A DNA stretch of 64,000 nucleotides. Source: Acidovorax soli. Its GTDB lineage: Bacteria > Pseudomonadota > Gammaproteobacteria > Burkholderiales > Burkholderiaceae_C. The stretch lies in contig NZ_FNQJ01000013.1 of the NCBI RefSeq assembly GCF_900107605.1, positions 1 to 64,000 of the forward strand. Direction: 5' to 3'. Each line of letters starts with the position of its first letter. Position 1 is the first letter of the stretch. The notes beneath the pieces were generated by a model that was given only the letters and a program-made list of their open reading frames with translations, was not told the origin of the DNA and did no database searches. The position numbers were made by a program, and so were the translations under genes. Of this stretch, positions 26,179 to 35,035 are shown in pieces.

Positions 26179-26285
26179 CGACCTCGACCGCCCGGATCGC
26201 GGTACCCATCGCCTGGGTGCCAGCGGTTCGGCGGTCCGCCAGCGGCTTGTCCGCACAGAATTTTCACCCTCACTCATTCGACCCC

Positions 26286-27716
26286 ATGACCTTCCAGGAC
26301 ACCTCCGCCAGCCAGCTGGACGCCATCGTCAGCGCTGCCAGCCATGCGTTCGCCACGTTCGGCGCCTCGCCGGCAGCCACCCGCGCCGCCTTGCTGCGCG
26401 GCCTGGCCGACGCACTGGAATCCCAGCGCGAAACGCTGGTGGCACTGGCCGACCAGGAGACCCACCTCGGCACGGCCCGGCTCAATGGCGAGCTCGATCG
26501 CACGGCATTCCAGCTGCGCGGCTTCGCTACCCAGGTCGAACAAGGGGCGGCATTTGCCTTTACCGATGATCCGGCCGTGGCGGGTGCGCCGCCGGTGGGT
26601 CACCCGCACCTGATGCGCGTGCGCGTGCCGCTGGGTCCGGTGGCCATGTTCAGCGCGAGCAACTTCCCCTTTGCCTTTTCGGTGCTGGGCGGTGATACCG
26701 CTGCGGCACTGGCGGCCGGTTGCCCGGTCGTGGTCAAGGCACACCGCGGGCATCGCGCCCTGTCGCATGCCGTGGCCGACCTGGCGCGCGGCGTGGTCGC
26801 GGCGCAGGGCCTGCCATCCGGTGTGCTGGACATGGTGGACGGCCGCGGCGCGGAAATCGGCGTAGCGCTCGTGCAGCATCCGCTGATCGCGGCCGCCGCC
26901 TTCACCGGCTCGGTGCGCGGTGGCCTGGCGCTGGAGAAAGCGGCGCAGTCGCGTCCGCGGCCCATTCCGTTCTTCGGCGAGCTGGGCTCGGTCAACCCGC
27001 TCATTGCCCTGCCGTCGGCCCTGGCCGCCAAGGGTACCGAACTGGCCCAGGGCCTGGCCGGTTCCATCACCATGGGCTGCGGCCAGTTTTGCACCAGCCC
27101 CGGCGTCATCGTCGTGCCGCAGGGCGCGCAAGCTGACGCCTTCGTCGCGCAGCTGGCCGCTGCACTGAAAACCAGCACCCCGCACCACATGCTCACGGCG
27201 CAGATGCGCGCGGGTTTCGACGCCGGCCGCGCCGCCTGGGCCGCGCAGCCCGGTCTGGCCATCGTGCTGGGCGAGACGGCCGCCGAAGGCCTGCCGCCGC
27301 GCCCCTTCCTGGCGCAGATCGACGCCGCCGGTTTCCTCGCCAACCCGGCCTTGCATGAGGAAGTGTTTGGCCCTGCCGCCCTGGTCGTGCGCGTGGCCGG
27401 CACGGCGCAGGTGATCCAGGTGCTGCAGGCCATTGGCGGCTCGCTCACGGTGACGGTCTGGGGTGCCGACGAACCCTCCGACGAAGTGCTTGCACTGGTA
27501 CGTGCCGCCTCGCAGGTGGCCGGGCGGGTTCTGTTCTCGGGCTACCCCACGGGCGTGGCCGTCTCGGCCGGCCAGCAGCATGGCGGCCCCTTCCCCTCCT
27601 CCACCCAGCCGGGCAGCACATCGGTGGGCTGGGCCGCGATGGACCGCTTTTTGCGCCCGGTGGCGCTGCAGGATGCGCCGGACTGGCTGGCCGCGCGGCA
27701 GGGCCAGCCCTGCTGA
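26286..27716 (+). CDS. 2-oxoglutarate semialdehyde (2,5-dioxovalerate) dehydrogenase
   Basis: This 476-residue NAD(P)-dependent aldehyde dehydrogenase oxidises 2,5-dioxovalerate to 2-oxoglutarate, the last step of the glucarate/galactarate route. The catalytic Cys269 is in GCGQFCTSPG and the general base Glu232 in FGELGSVNP. The MFSASNFPFAFS and GCPVVVKAHRGH segments form the coenzyme site. It is somewhat shorter than many members of this class. The ATG at 26286 is chosen; a longer frame upstream overlaps the binding-protein gene in another phase and is not coding. It follows kdgD and a Bug gene, and a strong hairpin terminator follows it. Confidence 0.92.
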   Translation: MTFQDTSASQLDAIVSAASHAFATFGASPAATRAALLRGLADALESQRETLVALADQETHLGTARLNGELDRTAFQLRGFATQVEQGAAFAFTDDPAVAGAPPVGHPHLMRVRVPLGPVAMFSASNFPFAFSVLGGDTAAALAAGCPVVVKAHRGHRALSHAVADLARGVVAAQGLPSGVLDMVDGRGAEIGVALVQHPLIAAAAFTGSVRGGLALEKAAQSRPRPIPFFGELGSVNPLIALPSALAAKGTELAQGLAGSITMGCGQFCTSPGVIVVPQGAQADAFVAQLAAALKTSTPHHMLTAQMRAGFDAGRAAWAAQPGLAIVLGETAAEGLPPRPFLAQIDAAGFLANPALHEEVFGPAALVVRVAGTAQVIQVLQAIGGSLTVTVWGADEPSDEVLALVRAASQVAGRVLFSGYPTGVAVSAGQQHGGPFPSSTQPGSTSVGWAAMDRFLRPVALQDAPDWLAARQGQPC

Positions 27717-27726
27717 CCTGGCGCCA

Positions 27727-27758
27727 CGGCGCGGCCTGGGAGCGCGCCGTCCTTTTTT
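27727..27758 (+). terminator. Rho-independent terminator after the dehydrogenase
   Basis: CGGCGCG (27727-27733) pairs perfectly with CGCGCCG (27743-27749) across a 9-base loop and is followed by TCC and six T residues. It lies between the dehydrogenase stop and the next Bug gene. It would split the sugar-acid operon or reduce expression of its distal part. Confidence 0.7.
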
Positions 27759-27780
27759 CGAGACCCCTCAGGAGACAACA

Positions 27781-28752
27781 ATGTTCAACAAGCACCCGCT
27801 GCGCACCCTGTGCGTCCTTGCGCTGGCCGCCACGGCCACATTCACCCAGGCCCAGACCTGGCCAGCCAAGCCCCTCAAGATCGTGGTGCCGTTTCCCGCC
27901 GGCGGCACCTCGGACGTGCTGGCCCGCCTGATCGGGCTGAAGCTGTCGGAATCCCTGGGGCAGCCCGTGGTGGTGGACAACAAGCCCGGATCGAGCGGCA
28001 ACCTGGGCGCCGACGCGGTGGCCAAGTCGGCACCCGATGGCTACACCCTGCTGCTGACGGACGTAGGCAACCTCTCCATCGCCCCGTCGCTGTACAAGCT
28101 GCCGTTCAATCTCGAAACCGACTTCGCGCCGGTGACCATGGTCGCCTACTCCCCCCACCTGCTGGTGACCAGCAGCCAGGTGCCCGCCAACACCACCAAG
28201 GAGCTCATCGAATGGGCCAAGTCCCAGAAGGGCAAGGTGAACTTTGCCGCGGCGGCGGGCATGGGCTCGGCCACGCACCTGGCCGGCGTGGTGTTTGCGC
28301 AGCGTGCCGGCCTGGACTGGGGCTATGTGCCCTACAAGGGCGGCGCCCAGGCCATGACCGACCTGATCGGCGGACAGGTGGACGTGACCTTCAACGGCAT
28401 GGTGGCCACCTATCCGCATGTGAAGTCCGGCAAGATCAAGCTGATCGCCGTATCGAGCGCCAAGCGCAACACGGTACTGGGCGAAGTGCCCACCGTCGGT
28501 GAAACGCTGCCGGGCTTCCTCACGGGCAGCTGGCAAGGCCTTCTGGCGCCCGCCGGAACGCCGCAGCCCGTGGTGGACAGGCTCCATCAAGAGGTCCAGC
28601 GCATCCTGGCCATTCCCGAGGTCCGGGGCCGTCTGCAAGTGCTGGGCGCCGATCCCTACGACATGCCGCCTTCCCGGTTCAAGACCTGGCTGGGGTCCGA
28701 GGTCAAATCCATGGCCAAGGTGGTCAAGGACGGCAAGGTGACGCTGGAGTGA
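27781..28752 (+). CDS. Bug/TctC-family periplasmic solute-binding protein 2
   Basis: This 323-residue protein has a signal peptide (about 1-24, ending TQAQTWPAK) and the Bug signatures VVPFPAGGTSDVLARLIG, VDNKPGSSGNLGADAVAK, DGYTLLLT and VPYKGGAQAMTDLIGG. Good AGGAGA lies upstream of the ATG. It is a distant paralogue of the genes on both sides (25222 and 28807), not a recent duplicate. It follows a terminator, so it may head its own transcript with the third Bug gene, the 2-hydroxyacid dehydrogenase and garD. The ligand is probably a sugar acid or related dicarboxylate, by context only. Confidence 0.9.
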   Translation: MFNKHPLRTLCVLALAATATFTQAQTWPAKPLKIVVPFPAGGTSDVLARLIGLKLSESLGQPVVVDNKPGSSGNLGADAVAKSAPDGYTLLLTDVGNLSIAPSLYKLPFNLETDFAPVTMVAYSPHLLVTSSQVPANTTKELIEWAKSQKGKVNFAAAAGMGSATHLAGVVFAQRAGLDWGYVPYKGGAQAMTDLIGGQVDVTFNGMVATYPHVKSGKIKLIAVSSAKRNTVLGEVPTVGETLPGFLTGSWQGLLAPAGTPQPVVDRLHQEVQRILAIPEVRGRLQVLGADPYDMPPSRFKTWLGSEVKSMAKVVKDGKVTLE

Positions 28753-28806
28753 GAGGCTCCGGGGGAGCCGGGATCCCATGATCCATCTAAAAAAAGGAGA
28801 CAAACC

Positions 28807-29787
28807 ATGAAAAAACGCTGTGTAGCACTGGGCGCCATCCTCCTGCTGGGGGGTGCGCTGGCGCCGGCGCCGGCCCTGGCCCAGGTACCGTACCCCACCA
28901 AGCCGGTGACCCTGGTCGTGCCGTTCCCGCCCGGCGGCGGCACCGACACCGGCGCGCGCCTGTTGGCGCAGAAGCTGTCTGTCAAATGGGGCCAGCAGGT
29001 CATCGTGGACAACAAGGGCGGCGCCGCCGGCCAGATCGGCGCCGAGGCCGTGGCCAAGGCCCGCCCAGACGGCTACACCCTGCTGATGGGCAACATCGGC
29101 ACCCAGGCGATCAACCCGGTGCTCTACCGGAAGCTGCCCTACGACCCGGACAAGGCCTTCGCGCCCATCTCGCTGGTGGCCGAACTGCCGCTGGCGATGA
29201 TGGTCAACCCGTCGGTGCCGGCACAGACGGCCAAGGCCTTCATCGAGCTGGCGCGCAGCCAGCCCGGCAAGCTCAGCTACAGCAGTTCGGGCGCTGGCGG
29301 CGGTCCACACCTGGCGGCCGAGATGTTCAAGCAGGCCACCGGCACCTACCTGCTGCACGTACCCTACCGTGGTGGCGGGCCAGCCATCGCCGACCTGCTG
29401 GCCGGCCATGTGCAGCTGTCCTTCATGACCGTGATGGAGGCCAGCGGCCAGATCAAGGCCGGCAAGCTGCGCGCCCTGGCCGTGACCAGCGAGCGGCGCG
29501 TGGATGCTCTTTCCGACGTTCCGACGCTGGCGGAAAGTGCGGTGCCCGGTTTCAACTCGATTAGCTGGATTGGCGTGCTCGCGCCGGCCGGCACACCAGC
29601 GCCCCTGATCGACAAGATATCGACCGACGTGCGCGAGGTGCTCGCGCAGCCGGACGTGAAGACGCGCATCAGCGAACTCGGTGGCGTGCCCGCCGGCAGC
29701 ACGCCGGCGCAGTTCACCAGCCTGATCGAAAACGATCGCCAACGCTACGCCCGCATCATCCGTGAACGTGGCATCACTACCGACTGA
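28807..29787 (+). CDS. Bug/TctC-family periplasmic solute-binding protein 3
   Basis: This 326-residue secreted protein (signal peptide about 1-27, ending PALAQVPYPTK) carries VPFPPGGGTDTGARLLAQKL, VDNKGGAAGQIGAEAVAK, DGYTLLMGN and VPYRGGGPAIADLLAGH. AAAAAGGAG precedes the ATG at good distance. It is the third Bug protein in this island. The three differ enough that they likely bind different ligands or date from old duplications or separate acquisition. The next gene starts 13 bases downstream. No membrane subunits of a tripartite tricarboxylate transporter are nearby. Confidence 0.9.
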   Translation: MKKRCVALGAILLLGGALAPAPALAQVPYPTKPVTLVVPFPPGGGTDTGARLLAQKLSVKWGQQVIVDNKGGAAGQIGAEAVAKARPDGYTLLMGNIGTQAINPVLYRKLPYDPDKAFAPISLVAELPLAMMVNPSVPAQTAKAFIELARSQPGKLSYSSSGAGGGPHLAAEMFKQATGTYLLHVPYRGGGPAIADLLAGHVQLSFMTVMEASGQIKAGKLRALAVTSERRVDALSDVPTLAESAVPGFNSISWIGVLAPAGTPAPLIDKISTDVREVLAQPDVKTRISELGGVPAGSTPAQFTSLIENDRQRYARIIRERGITTD

Positions 29788-29800
29788 CAGACCCTGCTCC

Positions 29801-30745
29801 ATGAAACACCGCATCCTCCAGGCCGGACGTCTGCTGCCAGCGCTCGAAGCGCAGCTGGCCGCCGACCATGACCTGCACCGCCTCGCCGACGAGGCCGATC
29901 CCGACGCCTTCCTGGCGCGCCACGGCGCCGAATTCACCGGCCTGGTGACCTCGGCCGGCGGCGCCGGCGCCCCGACCGCGCTGATCGCCGCGCTGCCGCA
30001 GCTGCGCGTGATCTCCAGCTTCGGCGTCGGCCTGGACAAGATCGATCTGGCGGCGGCGCGTGCGCGCGCCATCGCCGTCGGCTACACACCCGACGTGCTC
30101 AACGACTGCGTGGCCGACACCGCTTTCGCGCTGATGCTCGACGTGGCGCGCCGCACCGCCGAGGCGGACCGCTTCGTGCGCGCCGGACGCTGGGCCGCCG
30201 GCGCCACCTTCGGCCTGGGCCGCAAGGTCAGCGGAGCGCGCCTGGGCATCGTCGGCCTGGGGCGCATCGGCCAGACCATCGCGCGCCGCGCCAGCGGGTT
30301 CGACATGGACGTGCGCTACCACAGCCGCCGCGCGGTGGCCGGCGTGCCCTGGGCGCACGAGCCGGCACTGGTGGAACTGGCACGCTGGGCTGACTACCTG
30401 GTCGTCATCACCGCCGGTGGCCCCGAGACCCGGCACCTGATCGATGCGGCCGTGCTCGACGCGCTGGGGCCGCGCGGCTACCTCATCAACGTGGCGCGCG
30501 GCTCCGTAGTCGACGAGGCGGCGCTGGTGCGCGCCCTGGCCGAGCGGCGCATCGCGGGTGCTGGCCTGGACGTGTTCGAGCACGAACCGCAGGTGCCGGC
30601 CGCGCTGCTGGCGCTGGACAACGTGGTGGTGCTGCCGCACATCGCCAGCGCCACCGAAGAGACCCGCCAGGCGATGGCCCGGCGCGTGCTGGACAACCTG
30701 GCCCGCTTTTATGCCACGGGGCAACTTATCTCGGCAGCGGCCTGA
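29801..30745 (+). CDS. D-isomer-specific 2-hydroxyacid dehydrogenase
   Basis: This 314-residue NAD(P)-dependent reductase of the glyoxylate/hydroxypyruvate reductase (GhrB-like) type has its Rossmann motif GLGRIG at 152-157. The catalytic triad is Arg233 ([10 protein letters not shown]), Glu262 (FEHEP) and His280 (LPHIAS). It sits between a Bug gene and galactarate dehydratase, 26 bases before the latter, so it belongs to the same transcript. It is not needed for the known glucarate/galactarate-to-2-oxoglutarate route. It may reduce a side product such as a 2-oxo sugar acid or tartronate semialdehyde, which is inference. The sequence is especially GC-rich and may have a separate origin. Confidence 0.85.
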   Translation: MKHRILQAGRLLPALEAQLAADHDLHRLADEADPDAFLARHGAEFTGLVTSAGGAGAPTALIAALPQLRVISSFGVGLDKIDLAAARARAIAVGYTPDVLNDCVADTAFALMLDVARRTAEADRFVRAGRWAAGATFGLGRKVSGARLGIVGLGRIGQTIARRASGFDMDVRYHSRRAVAGVPWAHEPALVELARWADYLVVITAGGPETRHLIDAAVLDALGPRGYLINVARGSVVDEAALVRALAERRIAGAGLDVFEHEPQVPAALLALDNVVVLPHIASATEETRQAMARRVLDNLARFYATGQLISAAA

Positions 30746-30771
30746 GCAAGGCACCCTTTTCCCCCTACACC

Positions 30772-32349
30772 ATGAACACTCCAGACTCCCATCCGCCGGC
30801 ACCCCAGCCGGTGCTGATCCGCATGCACGCGGCGGACAACGTGGCCATCGTCGCCACCGACGGCGGCCTGCCTGCCGGCACCGCCTTGCCCGAAGGCCTG
30901 GTACTGCGCGACAAGGTTCCCCAGGGCCACAAGGTCGCACTGCGTGATCTGGCCGCAGGCGAGGCAGTGGTCCGCTACAACGTGCCGGTCGGCTACGCCA
31001 GGCAGGCCATTCCGGCCGGCAGCTGGGTGCACGAGCGGCTGCTCGACATTCCCGAAGCCCGTGCGCTGCAAGGCCTGCCCATGGCCACCCGGCCGGCCCC
31101 GGCATGGGAGCCGCTCGCGAACCTCACCTTCGAGGGCTATGTGAATGCCGATGGCTCGGTGGGCACGCGCAACCTGCTGGCCATCACCACCACGGTGCAG
31201 TGCGTAGCCGGCGTGGTGGGCGTGGCCACCCAGCGCATCCGGGACGAACTGCTACCCCTGTACCCCAACGTCGATGGCGTGGTGGCGCTGGAGCACACCT
31301 ATGGCTGCGGCGTGGCCATCGACGCGCCCGGCGCCGAGATCCCGATCCGCACGCTGCGCCACATCAGCCTGAACCCCAATTTCGGAGGCGAGGTGCTGGT
31401 GGTGAGCCTGGGCTGCGAAAAGCTGCAGCCCGAGCGCCTGCTGCCGCCGGGCAGCATCCCCATGCGCGACGGGCGCGAAGCCGGCCCCGATGTGGTCTGC
31501 CTGCAGCACGATGCGCATGTGGGCTTCATGTCGATGATCGACGACATCGTGGCCCGCGCCCGCCCCCACCTGGAACGCCTGAATGCCCGCAAGCGCCAGA
31601 CCGTGCCCGCCAGCGCGCTGGTGGTGGGCGTGCAGTGCGGCGGCAGCGATGCGTTCTCGGGCGTCACGGCCAACCCGGCGGTGGGTCACATGGCAGACCT
31701 GCTGGTGCGCGCGGGCGCCACGGTGATGTTCTCCGAGAACACCGAGGTGCGCGATGCCGTCGAGCAGCTCACCGCCCGGGCGGCCTCGCCCCAGGTGGCC
31801 GAGGACATCGTGCGCGAACTGGCCTGGTACGACGCCTACCTCGACCGCGGCCGCGTGGACCGCATCGCCAACACCACGCCGGGCAACAAGGCCGGGGGCT
31901 TGTCCAACATCGCCGAGAAGGCCATGGGCTCGATCATCAAGAGCGGCACCGCGGCCATTGCCAGCGTGCTGGCGCCCGGCGACAAGCTGCGGCCGAACCA
32001 GAAGGGCCTGGTCTTCGCGGCCACACCCGCCAGTGACTTCATCTGCGGCACGCTGCAGCTGGCCGCGGGCATGAACCTGCATGTGTTCACCACGGGGCGC
32101 GGCACGCCGTATGGCCTGGCGGCCTGCCCGGTGGTGAAGGTGGCCACGCGCACCGATCTGGCGCGCCGCTGGCACGACCTGATGGACCTGAACGCAGGGC
32201 GCATCGCCGACGGCGAAATCACCATCGAGGAAGCCGGCTGGGAGCTGCTGCACCTGCTGCTCGACGTGGCCAGCGGCCGCCGCACCTGGGCCGAGCACTG
32301 GAAGCTGCAGAACGCGTTGGTGCTGTTCAACCCGGTCCCTGTCACCTGA
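30772..32349 (+). CDS. garD: Galactarate dehydratase (UxaA/GarD family)
   Basis: This 525-residue protein has an N-terminal SAF-type domain (about 12-95, [12 protein letters not shown]) and the large catalytic UxaA/GarD domain. The latter shows [50 protein letters not shown] and [13 protein letters not shown]. The enzyme dehydrates galactarate (mucate) to 5-keto-4-deoxyglucarate, which joins the gudD product at KdgD. Altronate dehydratase is the main alternative, but the full fused length and the pathway neighbours favour galactarate. Conserved cysteines (TVQC, YGCG, LGCE, VQCGG) probably hold the iron or metal centre. It ends the island. Confidence 0.88.
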   Translation: MNTPDSHPPAPQPVLIRMHAADNVAIVATDGGLPAGTALPEGLVLRDKVPQGHKVALRDLAAGEAVVRYNVPVGYARQAIPAGSWVHERLLDIPEARALQGLPMATRPAPAWEPLANLTFEGYVNADGSVGTRNLLAITTTVQCVAGVVGVATQRIRDELLPLYPNVDGVVALEHTYGCGVAIDAPGAEIPIRTLRHISLNPNFGGEVLVVSLGCEKLQPERLLPPGSIPMRDGREAGPDVVCLQHDAHVGFMSMIDDIVARARPHLERLNARKRQTVPASALVVGVQCGGSDAFSGVTANPAVGHMADLLVRAGATVMFSENTEVRDAVEQLTARAASPQVAEDIVRELAWYDAYLDRGRVDRIANTTPGNKAGGLSNIAEKAMGSIIKSGTAAIASVLAPGDKLRPNQKGLVFAATPASDFICGTLQLAAGMNLHVFTTGRGTPYGLAACPVVKVATRTDLARRWHDLMDLNAGRIADGEITIEEAGWELLHLLLDVASGRRTWAEHWKLQNALVLFNPVPVT

Positions 32350-32457
32350 CCATCGAATTTTCGCCTCCCGGCGCGTTCCCCGATAAGGCAGCATGTTCGC
32401 CACGAACAGATCCCCGGCAATTCCGGGAAAAAAACGTTGGACAGGCCTGCCGCTACC

Positions 32458-33351
32458 CTACTTGCGCGCCAGCCACACCCCAAACACCGCCAGTCCCATG
32501 CCCACCAGCGCCAGGCCCGTGAGCGTCTCACCAAACAACGCCCAGGCAATCAGCGCCGTGGTGGGGGGCGTGAGGTAGAACAGGCTGGCCACGTTCACCG
32601 CGCTGCCTTGTCGAATCAGCACATTCAGCAAGCTGACGGCCCCCAGCGACAGCACCAGCACCAGCCAGGCCAGCGCAAAGACAAAGGCGCCCGTCCAGTG
32701 CACCTGCATGGTTTCGGTCTGGCTGGCCAGCAGCCAGGTGGCCGCCAGGCTGGGCACGAACTGAATGACCGAGCCGGTGCGCAAGTCAAACGTTGGACAG
32801 AACCGCTTCTGGTACAGCGTGCCCGCCGTGATGCCCAGCAGCGCCAATACGGCGGGCACCAGCATGGCCCACAGCGCACCGCCGGTGGTGACCGAAATGA
32901 CCTTGTGCGCCACCACGAGCCCCACGCCCGCAAACCCGGTTGCCAGACCAGCCCACTGGGTCGTGCGCACCCGCTCGCCCAAAAATGCCCCGGCGCCCAA
33001 GGCGGTCAGCACTGGCTGCAAACCCACCACCAGCGCCGTGACCCCTGCAGGCAAGCCATGGCCGATGGCGATAAAAACGCCCCCCAGATACACCGCGTGG
33101 ACCAGCAGGCCCGACATGCCAATGTGCAGCCACTGACGGGGAGATCGGGGCCAGGGGGCACGGGTCAGCAGGGCCAGTGCCCCCATGAGCACCAGCACCG
33201 CCCCATAGCGCAGCGAGAGAAAGGTGAGCGGCTCGGCATCGGGCAAGCCAAATTTGGCACCGATGAAGCCCGTGCTCCACAGCACGACAAAAAACAGGGG
33301 ATACAGCGGGGTGAACCAACGGGCGGTGGTGGCAGGGGACGTGGTGTTCAT
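32458..33351 (-). CDS. EamA-family (DMT) transporter
   Basis: This 297-residue membrane protein has ten predicted helices in two EamA repeats (about 15-145 and 160-295). FFVVLWSTGFIGAKFGLP at the N-terminus and FYLTPPTTALIAWALFGETL near the end are the classic sequences of the drug/metabolite transporter superfamily. Members export amino acids or other metabolites; the substrate cannot be told. It is alone, convergent with the galactarate dehydratase gene, and has no regulator next to it. Confidence 0.9.
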   Translation of the reverse strand: MNTTSPATTARWFTPLYPLFFVVLWSTGFIGAKFGLPDAEPLTFLSLRYGAVLVLMGALALLTRAPWPRSPRQWLHIGMSGLLVHAVYLGGVFIAIGHGLPAGVTALVVGLQPVLTALGAGAFLGERVRTTQWAGLATGFAGVGLVVAHKVISVTTGGALWAMLVPAVLALLGITAGTLYQKRFCPTFDLRTGSVIQFVPSLAATWLLASQTETMQVHWTGAFVFALAWLVLVLSLGAVSLLNVLIRQGSAVNVASLFYLTPPTTALIAWALFGETLTGLALVGMGLAVFGVWLARK

Positions 33352-33556
33352 GAAGTGGGATTTTCAGGGGCTCCGGGCTGCCGTCCCATGGGCTGGGCTG
33401 GCAACTTTACTCAGCCGTGGTTCAGCGCGCGTAACGCCTTCAACCTGGCAACGGCCGTTGAACGCGCTTGCCAGTGCGGTGATCGGGGTGCAAGGCAAGG
33501 CGTGAGGACGCGGCGGGTTACTGCCATTTTTGATTTTTTTTCACACATCACCCCAT

Positions 33557-35035
33557 TCAGCCCGCACCCGTTCCTGCCAGCCCCCAGTCCCCCGCCACAT
33601 TCTTGAGCAGCGCGTTCACCGCGGCGAGCCGCCGGTTGCGCACGTCGATCAGGCTGCGCTGGGCCGCCAGCACGGTGGTCTGGGCGCTCAGCACGTTCAG
33701 ATAGCCCACGGTGCCCGCGCGGTACTGGTTGCCCACCACGTCGAGCGCGCGCTGGGCCGCCGCCACGGCCTCGGTCTGCCATTGCTGTTCCTGCGCCAGC
33801 GCCGCCGCCGCGGCCAGGTTGTCTTCCACCTCCTGCAGGGCCGTGAGCACGGTCTGGCGGTAGCTGGCGGCAGCCTGCTCGTTGGCGGCACGGGCCGCCT
33901 CCACCGCCGCGCTGCGGGCGCCGCCGTCGAACAGTGAAACGGCCAGGGCCGGACCGAGCGACCAGAACAGGCTGGGGGCGCTGAGCAGGCCGGACAGCTC
34001 CGCGCCGCGGTAGCCCGCCGTGCCCGACAGCGTGAGCGCCGGAAAGAACGCCGCGCGTGCCACGCCGATCTGCGCATTGGCTGCGGCCACGCGGCGCTCG
34101 GTCGCGGCAATGTCGGGGCGGCGCTCCAGCAATTGCGAGGGCAGCTGCGCGGGCACCACCGGGGGCGCCGGCAACGTGGCCGTGACGGGCAGGTTGAACG
34201 CCGCCGGCGCCTGCCCCACCAGCGCGGCCAGGGCGTGCTCCAGCTGGGCGCGGCTGGTTTCTGCTTCGAGCCGCTGCACCTGGGTGGATTTGTATTGCGC
34301 CTCGGCCTGGGCCACATCGGCGGCCGAGGCCACGCCGGCCTTCTGGCGGTTGCGCGTCAGCGCCCAGCTGCGCTGGTAGGCGGCCAGGGTTTCGCCCAGC
34401 AGTTGCGTCTGCAGCTCGGCGGCGCGCAGCGCGAAGTAGGTCTGCGCCACGGTGGCCTGCACCGACAGGCGCATGGCGGCCAGGTCGTCGGCACTGGCCT
34501 GGGCGCTGGCGCGCGCAGCATCCACGCTGGCAGCCACGCGGCCCCACAGGTCCAGCTCCCAGCTGGCGTTCAAGCCCAGTGCATGGCTGGTGCTGACGCG
34601 GGCGCTGCTGCTGCCGTCTGCCGCAGTGCCGCCGCTGCGGGCGCGCCCGCTGCTGGCACTGGCGCCCAGCGTGGGCCACTGGCCGGCGCTGCTGCCGGCC
34701 AGTGCGGCCTGGGCGGCGCGCAGGCGGGCCACGGACAAGGCAATGTTCTGGTTGCCGGCGGCGGCCTGTTGCTGCAAGGCATTGAGGGTGCTGTCGCCAT
34801 ACAGCGTCCACCACGCATCGGGCACGGCGCCACCGGGCTGCGCAGGCTGCCAGACACCGCCATCACTGGCGCTGGCAGCCTGCTTGTAGGCGGCGGGCAC
34901 CGGCAGCGTGGGGCGTTCGTAGGGCGGCTGGGTGCTGCAGGCCGTGAGCAGTGCAGCGCTTACCAGCAACAATGCCTTCCAGCGCTTGCTGGAAATGCGC
35001 AAGCAGCTATCCAAACAGTAGTTATCAGGGGACAT
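33557..35035 (-). CDS. NodT-type outer-membrane efflux lipoprotein
   Basis: This 492-residue TolC-like channel completes the RND pump across the outer membrane. A lipoprotein signal with lipobox LLTACS lies near residues 27-32. Two outer-membrane efflux repeats follow (about 75-260 and 275-470), with long helices and the segments ASWELDLWGR and RRPDIAATERRVAAANAQIG typical of the NodT/OprM family. Its ATG overlaps the stop of the mdtC-like gene by one base (TGATG), so they are translated together. In-frame extension upstream lies over mdtC in another frame and is not coding. Nothing convincing follows in the 205-base gap to the EamA gene. Confidence 0.93.
   Translation of the reverse strand: MSPDNYCLDSCLRISSKRWKALLLVSAALLTACSTQPPYERPTLPVPAAYKQAASASDGGVWQPAQPGGAVPDAWWTLYGDSTLNALQQQAAAGNQNIALSVARLRAAQAALAGSSAGQWPTLGASASSGRARSGGTAADGSSSARVSTSHALGLNASWELDLWGRVAASVDAARASAQASADDLAAMRLSVQATVAQTYFALRAAELQTQLLGETLAAYQRSWALTRNRQKAGVASAADVAQAEAQYKSTQVQRLEAETSRAQLEHALAALVGQAPAAFNLPVTATLPAPPVVPAQLPSQLLERRPDIAATERRVAAANAQIGVARAAFFPALTLSGTAGYRGAELSGLLSAPSLFWSLGPALAVSLFDGGARSAAVEAARAANEQAAASYRQTVLTALQEVEDNLAAAAALAQEQQWQTEAVAAAQRALDVVGNQYRAGTVGYLNVLSAQTTVLAAQRSLIDVRNRRLAAVNALLKNVAGDWGLAGTGAG

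Noticed and set aside
25222..29787. Three Bug genes as a recent tandem repeat
   Set aside because: They share family motifs only; the sequences between motifs differ widely and other genes stand between them.
32416..32438. CCCCGGCAATTCCGGGAAAAAAA as a terminator for garD
   Set aside because: The run after the hairpin is A, not T, on the garD strand. On the other strand the T-run comes before the stem.
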